DNA of 8,638 nt from Solobacterium sp. (GCA_017536845.1 JAFWCP010000080.1:1-8638); one strand, 5' to 3'; counted from the first letter of the stretch, positions 1-6,264 are shown. Numbers and translations: made by a program. The notes: generated by a model not told the origin, from the sequence alone.

Positions 1-84
1 CAATGCAAGCATGTAGGTTCCTATGACAATGAACCCGCTACGGTTGCCCGCCGGTTCTTCATCGCCTCCGGGGGTGTTAGGCAA
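1..84 (-). CDS. Possible N-terminus of a membrane protein, cut by left edge
   Basis: The minus-strand frame from a TTG at 84-82 stays open for 28 codons to the window edge. It reads LPNTPGGDEEPAGNRSG and then FIVIGTYMLAL, a polar stretch followed by what looks like the start of a transmembrane helix. The TTG would overlap the stop codon of the GNAT gene, an arrangement typical of translational coupling. No good Shine-Dalgarno precedes it. An ATG at 12-10 in the same frame, preceded by AGGA six bases away, is an alternative start. The frame is also open upstream inside the GNAT gene, which weakens the case, because GC-rich shadow frames are often open. The family is unknown. Confidence 0.25.
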   Translation of the reverse strand, partial: MPNTPGGDEEPAGNRSGFIVIGTYMLAL

Positions 85-565
85 CCCGCGGGGCCCCGTC
101 AGCCAGGAAGATGGTGCCGCAGTGGACAAAGCCGTTTTTCTCCAGGAACCGGCGCATGGAATGGTTGATTTCATGCGTGTCTGCCCGGACGTCCGTCAGC
201 CCGTTTTCCCTGGCAATGGCCGCCGCCTGGGCAACTAACAGGGCGCCAAGGCCTGCCCCCTTGCTTGCCGGATCCATGGCAATCCTGTGCATGACGCAAT
301 AGCGCTCGTCATTGAGCCATCTGCCGTCCGCAATGACCCGGTAGGTCGGGTCATCCATGACCGCCAGGCACGCCGCACCGAGGATCCGGCCTTCGTGTTC
401 GATCACATAGCCTGTCCCCTGTTCGATGTCGCCGGCGATATCGGGGATGCCGGGATAACTGAGCTGCCATTGGGGGATGCCCATCTGCTTAAAATATGCC
501 CGCGCCGCTTCATACAGTGCGTTGACCTGCGCGATATCTGCCGTTTCTGTTTTTCTGACGATCAT
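77..565 (-). CDS. GNAT-family N-acetyltransferase
   Basis: This 162-residue protein has the GNAT fold and should transfer an acetyl group from acetyl-CoA to an amine; its substrate cannot be read from the sequence. The N-terminus (IVRKTETADIAQVNALYEAA) is a typical GNAT strand-helix opening. Motif A is at residues 91-107: VMHRIAMDP followed by KGAGLG, the acetyl-CoA pyrophosphate loop with Lys at the usual Gln/Arg position. The helix AAAIARENG and the strand VRADTHEIN follow, then motif B as MRRFLEKNGFVHCG. Length is normal for a single-domain GNAT. GAGAGG (576-571) lies five bases before the ATG and supports this start. The gene has its own promoter and is separated from darA by a terminator, so it is probably transcribed independently. 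Confidence 0.9.
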   Translation of the reverse strand: MIVRKTETADIAQVNALYEAARAYFKQMGIPQWQLSYPGIPDIAGDIEQGTGYVIEHEGRILGAACLAVMDDPTYRVIADGRWLNDERYCVMHRIAMDPASKGAGLGALLVAQAAAIARENGLTDVRADTHEINHSMRRFLEKNGFVHCGTIFLADGAPRVA

Positions 566-586
566 TTCTGCCTCTCAATCCGCCGT

Positions 587-614
587 ATTTTAGCATACCC
601 GCCGACAAACGCAA
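587..614 (-). promoter_or_regulatory. Promoter of the GNAT gene (extended -10)
   Basis: Reading the minus strand, TTGCGT (614-609) can serve as the -35, followed by a 16-base spacer and an extended -10, TGCTAAAAT (595-587). Transcription would start near 580, giving a short leader that contains the GAGAGG ribosome site. The -35 is weak (3 of 6); the extended -10 is good. Confidence 0.5.
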
Positions 615-617
615 CCG

Positions 618-631
618 CTTTGTGCACAAAG
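618..631. promoter_or_regulatory. 14-bp perfect palindrome, possible operator
   Basis: CTTTGTGCACAAAG is a perfect 14-bp palindrome. It sits three bases upstream of the -35 of the GNAT promoter and next to the T-tract of the darA terminator. With no unpaired loop it is poorly suited to forming an RNA hairpin, so a dimeric DNA-binding protein site is the better reading. Its regulator is unknown. Confidence 0.35.
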
Positions 632-662
632 AAAAAAAGGAAGCGTTTTCAAGTGCTTCCTT
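632..662 (-). terminator. Intrinsic terminator after darA
   Basis: On the minus strand AAGGAAGC (662-655) pairs with GCTTCCTT (644-637) across a 10-base loop. The core GCTTCC is followed directly by seven T residues (638-632). It begins 10 bases past the darA stop codon and separates the darA operon from the GNAT gene. Confidence 0.87.
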
Positions 663-671
663 CTGATGTTT

Positions 672-995
672 TTATAACTTCATGAACTGCTCGACATCAA
701 GGACGAAGATTGTCGCGCCGCCGACCTGCACTTCCACCGGGAAGGAAGCATATCTGCCGATATCATAGCTGGCGGTGGAAGGAACCATTTCCGTTCTTCT
801 CTTGGCTTCGGAGCCGATGACCTCAATGGCCTTGTCGACAAGCTCATCTTCGGTGCCGATGATGATGGTTGTATTGCCTGCCCTCAGGAAGCCGCCCGTT
901 GTCGCCAGACGGGTCATGTAGAAATTATTTCTGGTAAGTGCAGAGCTGACCGCTGAAGCATCGTCATTGGATACAATCGCGAGAATGAGTTTCAT
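672..995 (-). CDS. darA: Cyclic-di-AMP receptor, PII-like (DarA/PstA/YaaQ)
   Basis: This is a 107-residue PII-like signalling protein. In the known family, homotrimers bind the second messenger cyclic-di-AMP between subunits; the downstream partners are not well established. The sequence has the family signature: MKLILAIV at the N-terminus, NNFYMTRLATTGGFLRAGNT around residues 23-42, and near the C-terminus FPVEVQVGGATIFVLDVEQF. The length matches the usual 107-110 residues. The start is secured by GGAGG with an eight-base spacer. The gene lies 43 nt downstream of ychF with its own candidate promoter and is followed by a strong terminator, so it is the last gene of the dtd-folD-DUF951-ychF run, or a separate transcript, or both. 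Nothing in it looks degenerate. Confidence 0.95.
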   Translation of the reverse strand: MKLILAIVSNDDASAVSSALTRNNFYMTRLATTGGFLRAGNTTIIIGTEDELVDKAIEVIGSEAKRRTEMVPSTASYDIGRYASFPVEVQVGGATIFVLDVEQFMKL

Positions 996-1022
996 TTTGA
1001 ATACCTCCGATATCTTTTCTGT

Positions 1023-1031
1023 ATTTTACCA
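1023..1031 (-). promoter_or_regulatory. Possible darA promoter (extended -10)
   Basis: The 43-nt gap between ychF and darA contains TGGTAAAAT on the minus strand (1031-1023), an extended -10. Transcription would start near 1016, about 20 bases before the darA ATG and upstream of its GGAGG. The -35 region (about 1051-1046, TTTTAA) overlaps the end of ychF and is poor. darA could therefore be expressed from here, by readthrough from ychF, or both. Confidence 0.4.
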
Positions 1032-1038
1032 CAAAAAA

Positions 1039-2139
1039 TCATACATTAAAACGGAAGAACACCACGTCACCGTCTTTCATCAGATACTCTTTGCCTTCCA
1101 GGCGGATTTTGCCGTGTTCTTTCAAAGACTGCTCAGTCTTATATTCCATAAGATCATCATAGCTGTACACTTCAGCCCGGATAAAGCCCTTCTCGAAGTC
1201 GGTATGGATGACGCCGGCACACTGGGGTGCCTTCATTCCCTCCCTGAATGTCCAGGCCCGGCATTCCGGCTCGCCTACGGTAAAGAAGGTACGCAGGCCA
1301 AGCAGGTGGTAGGCGGCGGTGATGATCTGGTCCAGACCGCTTCTGGCGATGCCGAGATCCTCCAGGAAGGCGGCCTTTTCTTCCTTGCCAAGGCCGGCCA
1401 GTTCTTCTTCCACCTTGGCGCAGACGGCGATGCATTCGGCATGTTCGCTGTCAGCCAGCTTCTTTACTTCGCTGAAATAATGGTTGGATGCCGGGTCGCC
1501 GATGTCTTCGTCAGACATGTTGGCAACATAGATCATCGGCTTGGCAGTCAGCAGGCCATAGCCCTTGAGGTATTCCCTGTCGGCATCATTGAGGTCGAGC
1601 AGACGCACCGGCGTACCGGCCTGCAGGGCATCACGGAACTTTTCAAGGGAAGCGAATTCCCTGGCCGCGTCCTTGTCCTTGGCCTTGGCCTTCTTTTCAA
1701 TGCGGCCGATCCGGCTTTCCACCGTTTCCAGGTCGGCAATGCACAGTTCCAGGCCGATGACGACGATGTCGCGCACCGGGTCTACCGAACCGTCCACATG
1801 TTCGATATTCGGATCATCAAAACAGCGCACGACGTGCACGATGGCATCGGTCTGCCTGATGTTGCCTAAAAACTGGTTGCCCAGCCCTTCCCCGTGCGAA
1901 GCCCCTTTGACAAGGCCGGCAATGTCGGTGAACTCAAATGTTGTATAGATGGTCCGCTTCGGATGGAAGAGTTCCACGATGTTTTCCATTCTCTCATCCG
2001 GTACTTCCACCACGCCGACATTCGGCGAGATGGTCGCGAACGGATAGTTTTCAGCCAGCACCTGGGAATTGGTGATGGCGTTGAACAAGGTTGATTTGCC
2101 CACATTCGGCAAACCGACGATTCCTGCTGTCAGTGCCAT
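1039..2139 (-). CDS. ychF: YchF/OLA1-family ribosome-associated ATPase
   Basis: This 366-residue P-loop NTPase belongs to the YchF (OLA1) branch of the Obg group. Family members bind ribosomes, hydrolyse ATP rather than GTP, and are linked to stress responses. The G1 loop GLPNVGKST is at residues 8-16. The G3 region reads FTDIAGLVKGAS followed by HGEGLGNQFL. A helical insertion rich in Lys and Ala follows, and the C-terminal TGS domain runs from about residue 280 (ECRAWTF, GVIHTDFEKGFIRAEV, LEGKEYLMKDGDVVFFRFNV). The G4 position reads NMSDED where the family usually has NxxE, so Asp replaces Glu. The start codon lies one base after the DUF951 stop, with an AAAGGG ribosome site inside that gene, implying cotranscription. 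Confidence 0.97.
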   Translation of the reverse strand: MALTAGIVGLPNVGKSTLFNAITNSQVLAENYPFATISPNVGVVEVPDERMENIVELFHPKRTIYTTFEFTDIAGLVKGASHGEGLGNQFLGNIRQTDAIVHVVRCFDDPNIEHVDGSVDPVRDIVVIGLELCIADLETVESRIGRIEKKAKAKDKDAAREFASLEKFRDALQAGTPVRLLDLNDADREYLKGYGLLTAKPMIYVANMSDEDIGDPASNHYFSEVKKLADSEHAECIAVCAKVEEELAGLGKEEKAAFLEDLGIARSGLDQIITAAYHLLGLRTFFTVGEPECRAWTFREGMKAPQCAGVIHTDFEKGFIRAEVYSYDDLMEYKTEQSLKEHGKIRLEGKEYLMKDGDVVFFRFNV

Positions 2140-2140
2140 A

Positions 2141-2341
2141 TTACGCTTGCGCCCTTTCTACAACTTTTTTCATCTTTCTTTCAAATTCGCTGCGGTCAAA
2201 CATGACGACCGCGCCGCATCCCTGGCATTTGATCTTGATGTCAGCGCCGACGCGGATGATCTTCCACGTCTTTGCCTTACGGCAGGGATGTTCCTTGCGC
2301 ATCTCAACGATATCGTTGAGTGCATATTCCTCTTTGATCAT
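2141..2341 (-). CDS. DUF951 family small protein
   Basis: This 66-residue protein of unknown function belongs to DUF951, which is widespread in Bacillota and often found beside ychF. It shows the family pattern: the opening strand YALNDIVEMRKEHPC, then KIIRVGADIKIKCQGCG, then FDRSEFERKMKKV. Cys20 and the pair Cys39-x-x-Cys42 could bind a metal such as zinc; that is inference. The basic C-terminal helix would suit nucleic-acid or ribosome contact, also inferred. The ATG overlaps the folD stop as ATGA, and GAGG lies eight bases upstream, so both start and coupling are well supported. It sits between folD and ychF in the same operon. Confidence 0.92.
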   Translation of the reverse strand: MIKEEYALNDIVEMRKEHPCRKAKTWKIIRVGADIKIKCQGCGAVVMFDRSEFERKMKKVVERAQA

Positions 2342-3183
2342 TTTCTTTCCTCATACGCCTTAAGCGTGTTCCACAGCAGCATGCATATGGTCATCGGGCC
2401 GACACCCTTGGGCACCGGGGTGATTGCCCCGGCAATGTCCTTGACGTCGTCAAAATCCACATCCCCGACCAGATGCCCGTCTACCCGGTTGATGCCGACA
2501 TCAATGACAAAGGCCCCTTCCTTGACATAGGAGCTGTCGATCATCTTCGGCCGGCCGACAGCGGCGACCAGGATATCCGCCTCCCGACATACTTCCGGCA
2601 GGTTTTCCGTCTTCGAGTGGGCAATGGTCACGGTGGCGTTGGCATTGGTCAGAAGCCTTGCCACAGGTGTCCCGACCAGCTTTGAGCGGCCGATGACGAC
2701 AGCCCGTTTCCCTTTCGGGTCACAGCCCATCTTCTTTAAGATTTCCATGATGCCAAGCGGCGTGCAGGGCACAAAGGCATTCTGACCCAGGAAGAAACGG
2801 CCTACGTTTTCCGGCTGCAGCCCGTCAACGTCCTTGGCCGGGGAAATGCAGGCAATCGCCGCCTCATCGTCAAGGCCTGCAGGCAGCGGCAGCTGCAGCA
2901 GGATGCCGTCCACCGTATCATCTTCGGATGCCCGGCGGATGTTTTCTTCCAGTTCCTTCTGGCTGATGTCAGCCGGCAGGCGGACGACGACGCCGTCAAT
3001 GCCGACTTCCCTGGCCGCCTTTTCCTTGCCGGTTACATAGGAAAGGGAAGCCGGATTGTCGCCGACCAGGAATACTGTCAGGCACGGCCTGCGGCCGCCC
3101 TGTTCCACAATCTGTTCAATCTTTGCCTTCAGTTTGCCCTTGAGTTCCTTGCTCAGTTCACTGCCATATACGATTTCTGCCAT
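2338..3183 (-). CDS. folD: Bifunctional methylene-THF dehydrogenase / methenyl-THF cyclohydrolase
   Basis: FolD is a cytoplasmic enzyme that interconverts 5,10-methylene-THF, 5,10-methenyl-THF and 10-formyl-THF, supplying one-carbon units for purines and initiator tRNA. From the start chosen here it is 281 residues. The catalytic Tyr49 and Lys53 are seen in SYVTGKEKA, the substrate-binding KDVDGLQPENVGR is at 117-129, the NADP-binding GRSKLVG is at 165-171, and the C-terminal signature TPVPKGVGPMT is at 255-265, with Lys where many homologues have Gly. An ATG six bases upstream (3189) overlaps the dtd stop as TAATG, but GAGG (3195-3192) is only two bases from it and eight bases from the ATG at 3183, so 3183 is preferred. 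The stop overlaps the DUF951 start. Confidence 0.96.
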   Translation of the reverse strand: MAEIVYGSELSKELKGKLKAKIEQIVEQGGRRPCLTVFLVGDNPASLSYVTGKEKAAREVGIDGVVVRLPADISQKELEENIRRASEDDTVDGILLQLPLPAGLDDEAAIACISPAKDVDGLQPENVGRFFLGQNAFVPCTPLGIMEILKKMGCDPKGKRAVVIGRSKLVGTPVARLLTNANATVTIAHSKTENLPEVCREADILVAAVGRPKMIDSSYVKEGAFVIDVGINRVDGHLVGDVDFDDVKDIAGAITPVPKGVGPMTICMLLWNTLKAYEERK

Positions 3184-3188
3184 ATTCA

Positions 3189-3647
3189 TTACCTCTTTCT
3201 GATCATTTCGTCGGAATCAAAGATGATGGTGACCGGCCCGTCATTGACCAGCTCCACCTTCATGTCCGCTCCGAAAACGCCTGTTTCCACATGTACGCCG
3301 AGCTGGCGCAGTTCTTCATTGAGAAGATCATACATCCTGGCCGCATGGTCAGGCCTGCCCGCTCTGTCAAACGAGGGCTGGTTGCCTTTGCGGCAGTCCG
3401 CATACAGGGTGAACTGGGAAATGGAAAGAATCTGCCCGCCGACCTGTTCAAGCGAAAGGTTCATCTTCCCTCCGGCGTCTTCAAATACCCGCAGCCTGAC
3501 GATTTTGCCTGCCATCTGCTTCACTGTGTTTTCATCATCGTCATCCCGGAAAGCACTCAGCAGCATATAGCCGCAGCCGATTTTCCCGGTCAGAACGCCG
3601 TCGGCTGTCACCGATGCCGACCGGACTCTCTGAATTACCGTTTTCAT
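3189..3647 (-). CDS. dtd: D-aminoacyl-tRNA deacylase
   Basis: Dtd hydrolyses D-amino acids (and Gly) mischarged on tRNAs, a proofreading step in the cytoplasm. The 152-residue protein has the expected N-terminus MKTVIQRVRSASV. The SQFTLYAD motif is at residues 77-84, with the following KGNQPSF, and the NDGPVT motif at 135-140 carries the Gly-cisPro that enforces chirality. An in-frame ATG six bases upstream (3653) would add Met-Pro. The start at 3647 is preferred because homologues begin M-(K/R)-x-V and because the promoter -10 ends only seven bases before it. No Shine-Dalgarno is visible, so the mRNA may be leaderless. dtd appears to be the first gene of the operon; its stop overlaps the upstream folD ATG. 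Confidence 0.94.
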   Translation of the reverse strand: MKTVIQRVRSASVTADGVLTGKIGCGYMLLSAFRDDDDENTVKQMAGKIVRLRVFEDAGGKMNLSLEQVGGQILSISQFTLYADCRKGNQPSFDRAGRPDHAARMYDLLNEELRQLGVHVETGVFGADMKVELVNDGPVTIIFDSDEMIRKR

Positions 3648-3654
3648 CGGCATA

Positions 3655-3683
3655 AGTATAGCAGAAAAGAAGGTGTTTGTTTT
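3655..3683 (-). promoter_or_regulatory. Promoter of the dtd-folD-DUF951-ychF operon
   Basis: The minus strand shows the extended -10 TGCTATACT (3663-3655). AAAACA (3683-3678) at a 17-base spacing is a weak -35 (3 of 6). Only seven bases separate the -10 from the ATG at 3647, so transcription should begin at or within a base or two of that start codon. Confidence 0.55.
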
Positions 3684-3692
3684 CAGCCATTG

Positions 3693-3720
3693 AATCGCTT
3701 ACATACAATCGAAAGCGATT
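3693..3720. promoter_or_regulatory. Paired LacI-family-type operator cores
   Basis: AATCGCTT (3693-3700) and AAGCGATT (3713-3720) each fit the AANCGNTT core bound by LacI-family regulators such as CcpA, and each is the exact reverse complement of the other. Their starts are 20 bp apart, about two helical turns. Extended to 15 bases (3689-3703 and 3709-3723), each differs from the CcpA cre consensus WTGNAANCGNWNNCW at one position. They lie upstream of both divergent promoters, dtd and the first CHAP gene. The actual regulator and target are inference. Confidence 0.45.
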
Positions 3721-3757
3721 ACATTATAAAATTTACGAAAAAATTAAATGAAAAGTC

Positions 3758-3786
3758 TTGCAAAACTCTGAAAAATTTTACATAAT
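3758..3786 (+). promoter_or_regulatory. Promoter of the first CHAP gene (leaderless)
   Basis: TTGCAA (3758-3763), a 17-base spacer and CATAAT (3781-3786) form a sigma-A-type promoter. The ATG at 3794 lies seven bases past the -10, where transcription should start. The region upstream (about 3721-3757) is very AT-rich and could act as an UP element. Confidence 0.65.
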
Positions 3787-3793
3787 CATTGCC

Positions 3794-4717
3794 ATGCGAA
3801 CGCGAAAGATGAAATATGCAGTGCTTAGCCTGCTTATCAACCTTACGTTTCTCCCCGTCAAGGCGGAAGAAACCGTTCTGCTGGAAAAGGAACTCAGACA
3901 GTATGTCATGACTTCCGCAGCACAGCTCAAGGAAGAGGTGCTCACCGCCCGCTTCCCTGAAATGACTGAAGATGACATCACGGACAGCGTCTTTGATATG
4001 GAGGACCTTGACGCGACCGTGCATACGCCGCAGCTGGTAAAGATCAAGTATCGTCCCAGCATCAACGGCAGCCTGACTCTGACCGAAGAAACGACAGAGG
4101 CAATGGTCACCTTTATCGGTGAAGAAGCCCCGGTCATAGAGTTGAAGGAAACCGAACTTTCCCTGTCGGTCGGCAGCGAATTCGATCCTTACGAATATAT
4201 TGAAAGTATTACCGATGATTCCGGCATCGAACCGATGCTGAAAGTGGACGGCGAAGTCGACACCGACACCGCCGGCACCTATACGATTACCTACAGTGCC
4301 CTGGATTCCCAGGCCCTGCTGAGCGAAGCCGAGCTGACCGTCAAGGTCTGCAAACCGCTTCCCAAACGCCGGGCTCTGGCCCAGAACGGCGGCTGGAACC
4401 CCTACAGCGGCGGCTGGTCCAACTGTACCTGGTCCGCCTGGGAGCTGGCCCGTTCACATACCGGCCTGTGCCTGCCCCAGTGGGGCAACGCATCCAGCTG
4501 GTACTACGGCGCCGCAGCCAGCGGCTATACCGTCAGCAGCACCCCGTCACCTTACTGCATCGCCGTCTACAGCGGCCATGTTGCCCTGGTGACTGCCGTC
4601 TCCGGCAATTCCGTCTATATTAAAGAAGGCGGGTATCTGGGCGGCTACAACGAGCGCTGGGTCTCTGCCTGGGGAACCGGCACAAGAGGCTTAATCGGCT
4701 ATATCTGGCTGCACTGA
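3794..4717 (+). CDS. Secreted Ig-like/CHAP-domain protein, stalkless (putative wall hydrolase)
   Basis: This 307-residue predicted exported protein begins with a Sec signal peptide: basic MRTRKMK, hydrophobic core to residue 21, and cleavage likely after VKA (residue 24). Residues 25-110 match no family I know. Residues 113-185 look like a DUF5011-type bacterial Ig domain (VGSEFDPYEY, VDTDTAGTYTITYSALD). A short basic linker (PLPKRRAL) leads to a CHAP domain (198-307) with catalytic candidates Cys211 in NCTWSAWELA, His262 in SGHVALV and Glu278 in YIKEGG. CHAP domains are amidases or endopeptidases that cut peptidoglycan; the specificity here is unknown. The ATG at 3794 is chosen because the promoter overlaps every upstream start. 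No Shine-Dalgarno precedes it. Its closest relative in the window is the next gene, from which it differs by lacking the charged stalk. Confidence 0.9.
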   Translation: MRTRKMKYAVLSLLINLTFLPVKAEETVLLEKELRQYVMTSAAQLKEEVLTARFPEMTEDDITDSVFDMEDLDATVHTPQLVKIKYRPSINGSLTLTEETTEAMVTFIGEEAPVIELKETELSLSVGSEFDPYEYIESITDDSGIEPMLKVDGEVDTDTAGTYTITYSALDSQALLSEAELTVKVCKPLPKRRALAQNGGWNPYSGGWSNCTWSAWELARSHTGLCLPQWGNASSWYYGAAASGYTVSSTPSPYCIAVYSGHVALVTAVSGNSVYIKEGGYLGGYNERWVSAWGTGTRGLIGYIWLH

Positions 4718-4725
4718 AGCCATCC

Positions 4726-4751
4726 GCACGGCATATCGCCGTGCTTTTTTT
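4726..4751 (+). terminator. Intrinsic terminator after the first CHAP gene
   Basis: GCACGGC (4726-4732) pairs with GCCGTGC (4738-4744) around the loop ATATC, and seven T residues follow at once. It begins eight bases past the stop codon and isolates this gene from the next. Confidence 0.92.
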
Positions 4752-4782
4752 ACGGTTTTCTCTGAAGATTGTCCGGCTGCTC

Positions 4783-4812
4783 TTGTCAAAAGCCGATTCC
4801 GTTTTTTAAAAT
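4783..4812 (+). promoter_or_regulatory. Promoter of the second CHAP gene (leaderless)
   Basis: TTGTCA (4783-4788, 5 of 6), an 18-base spacer and TAAAAT (4807-4812, 5 of 6) make a good sigma-A promoter. Six bases separate the -10 from the ATG at 4819, so the A of the ATG is the expected first transcribed base. Confidence 0.75.
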
Positions 4813-4818
4813 AATGGT

Positions 4819-5925
4819 ATGCGCAAACACAACTGGAAACACAGATTCTATCGTCTGAGCCTGTGCGCCCTGGCAGCCGTTTTCCTGAGCAGCTTCGGCG
4901 ACCTTCAGACAACTGCCTTTTCCGAGTCTTCCCTGCCTCTGTATGTCCTTCATGCCGGCCATACGGATGTCACAAGCCAGCTGAAGGATGTTTTCATGAC
5001 CCTGCACCCGGAGGTATCGGAAGAAGACATGCAGAGGGCTTCTCTGGACATCATCTCTTCCCTGCCGCAAAGCAGAGGCCTGCAGGATGTGCGCTTCAAT
5101 GTCACCCTTCACGATTCCGAAAATATTACCCTGGCCGCCGTCGAACATGTCCATGTCATGATAAACCTTGTCAGGGACCCCACGCCGACCATCCGGCTGA
5201 AGTCTGACCACGTCATCGTCAACCTGCACGATGCCTTCAACCCCGGTGCCTGTATTGCTTCGCTCAGTTCCCCTTCCGGCCGCCTGCCGAACCTCAGGGT
5301 GGAAGGGGATGTCGACACGGAAACCGAAGGCGATTACCTTGTCACCTACACTGCTTCCGACCTGTCATCCGGAACGGATACAGCACAGCTGCTTGTCACG
5401 GTCAAAGAACACGAGGAAATCATACGCGCCAGAGAGGAAGAAGAGCGGCGGAAAAGAGAAGAAGAGGAACGCCGGCAAAGGGAAGAGGAAGAAAGACGGC
5501 GGGAAGAAGAGCGGCGCAAGGAAGAAGAAAGAAAACGCCTGCTCATTGAACAGCAGGCAGCGGTATACGGCGGCAGATTCCCGCAGAACAGCGGTTACAA
5601 CCCGTATTACGGCGGCTATTCCAACTGCACCTGGACAGCCTGGGAACTGGCCCGCCAGTATTCCGGCCTGTGCCTGCCGCAGTGGGGATCGGCCTCCAGC
5701 TGGTACGGCAACGCCGCCGCAGCCGGCTATCCGGTCGGCACATCACCCTCCCCTTACTGCATCGCGGTCTACAACGGCCATGTCGCCCTGGTTACCGGCG
5801 TCTCTGCCGACGGTTCGTCTGTCTATATCAAAGAAGGCGGGTTCCTGGGCGGCTACAACGAGCGCTGGGTTTCTGCCTGGGGCACCGGCACCAGGGGCTT
5901 AATCGGCTACATCTACCTGCATTGA
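4819..5925 (+). CDS. Secreted Ig-like/charged-stalk/CHAP protein (putative wall hydrolase)
   Basis: This 368-residue predicted exported protein has a signal peptide (basic MRKHNWKHRFYR, core LSLCALAAVFLSSF, cleavage probably near residue 33-35). An unrecognised N-terminal region runs to about 118, and a DUF5011-like Ig domain covers about 121-195 (GDVDTETEGDYLVTYTASD). A Glu/Arg-rich stalk at 196-246 is built on REEEERRx, and the CHAP domain fills 257-368 with Cys270, His321 and Glu339 as catalytic candidates. Cys285 and Cys314, shared with the preceding paralogue, could form a disulfide outside the cell. No Shine-Dalgarno precedes the ATG, and the promoter places transcription start on it. 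The CHAP domain is close to that of the previous gene, so the pair looks like a tandem duplication. No clear terminator follows. Peptidoglycan cleavage is inferred from the CHAP family. Confidence 0.92.
   Translation: MRKHNWKHRFYRLSLCALAAVFLSSFGDLQTTAFSESSLPLYVLHAGHTDVTSQLKDVFMTLHPEVSEEDMQRASLDIISSLPQSRGLQDVRFNVTLHDSENITLAAVEHVHVMINLVRDPTPTIRLKSDHVIVNLHDAFNPGACIASLSSPSGRLPNLRVEGDVDTETEGDYLVTYTASDLSSGTDTAQLLVTVKEHEEIIRAREEEERRKREEEERRQREEEERRREEERRKEEERKRLLIEQQAAVYGGRFPQNSGYNPYYGGYSNCTWTAWELARQYSGLCLPQWGSASSWYGNAAAAGYPVGTSPSPYCIAVYNGHVALVTGVSADGSSVYIKEGGFLGGYNERWVSAWGTGTRGLIGYIYLH
5431..5538 (+). repeat. Repeat coding a Glu/Arg single-helix stalk
   Basis: Residues 205-240 of the second CHAP protein consist of three eight-residue units of REEEERRx, then shorter EEERRK and EEERKR units. 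Alternating blocks of acidic and basic residues four apart are the pattern of a stable single alpha-helix. At DNA level the units are diverged 24-bp purine-rich repeats. Confidence 0.8.
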
Positions 5926-5968
5926 CGCATTTTCCCTTGCAAAAGGACATCACCCGCTTCCACGCCAA

Positions 5969-6264
5969 GGCTGCCAGGCTTTGTCAGAAGAGGCGGGTTT
6001 TGAATTGTTTCCGGACCTTTCTGCCGCCGACCGACGGTATCCGAAGATTCAGGCATTTTCCGATGAATACTGTGAGTTGCAGGGAGTATATGCTCTGGAA
6101 TCCGCAGCCAGGAAGAAGACTTCAATGACTGCAGATCGCGCTGAGGAACTGAGAGCTGTAACAGCCATGTAAAGAATGAGGCCATATTTATAAACCACAA
6201 GATACAGGATTGCTGCGTACAGCACGGCTTTGACTTCATCATGCTGTACTGAAGCCTGGCAGCC
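5969..6264. repeat. Segment bounded by a 13-bp perfect inverted repeat
   Basis: GGCTGCCAGGCTT (5969-5981) recurs as its exact reverse complement AAGCCTGGCAGCC at 6252-6264, enclosing 296 bases. Just inside the right end is a further 8-bp inverted repeat, GTACAGCA (6217-6224) and TGCTGTAC (6242-6249). The layout resembles a miniature inverted-repeat element or the remains of an insertion sequence. No target-site duplication or transposase is seen, so it is a candidate only. Confidence 0.35.

Noticed and set aside
21..62. 13-codon minus-strand ORF preceded by GGAGGCG
   Set aside because: The ribosome site is only two bases from the ATG and the peptide (MKNRRATVAGSLS) ends at once. A resemblance to a CoaD N-terminus did not hold up in any frame.
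967..1869. 300-codon plus-strand ORF opposite ychF
   Set aside because: It is antisense to a clearly conserved protein, with no ribosome site and no recognisable domain.
3758..3793. TTG start extending the first CHAP protein by 12 residues
   Set aside because: This TTG is the first half of the -35 box, so it would lie upstream of transcription. Starting at 3794 gives a clean signal peptide.
5936..5947. Terminator after the second CHAP gene (CCTT-GCAA-AAGG)
   Set aside because: The stem is only four base pairs and no T-tract follows.
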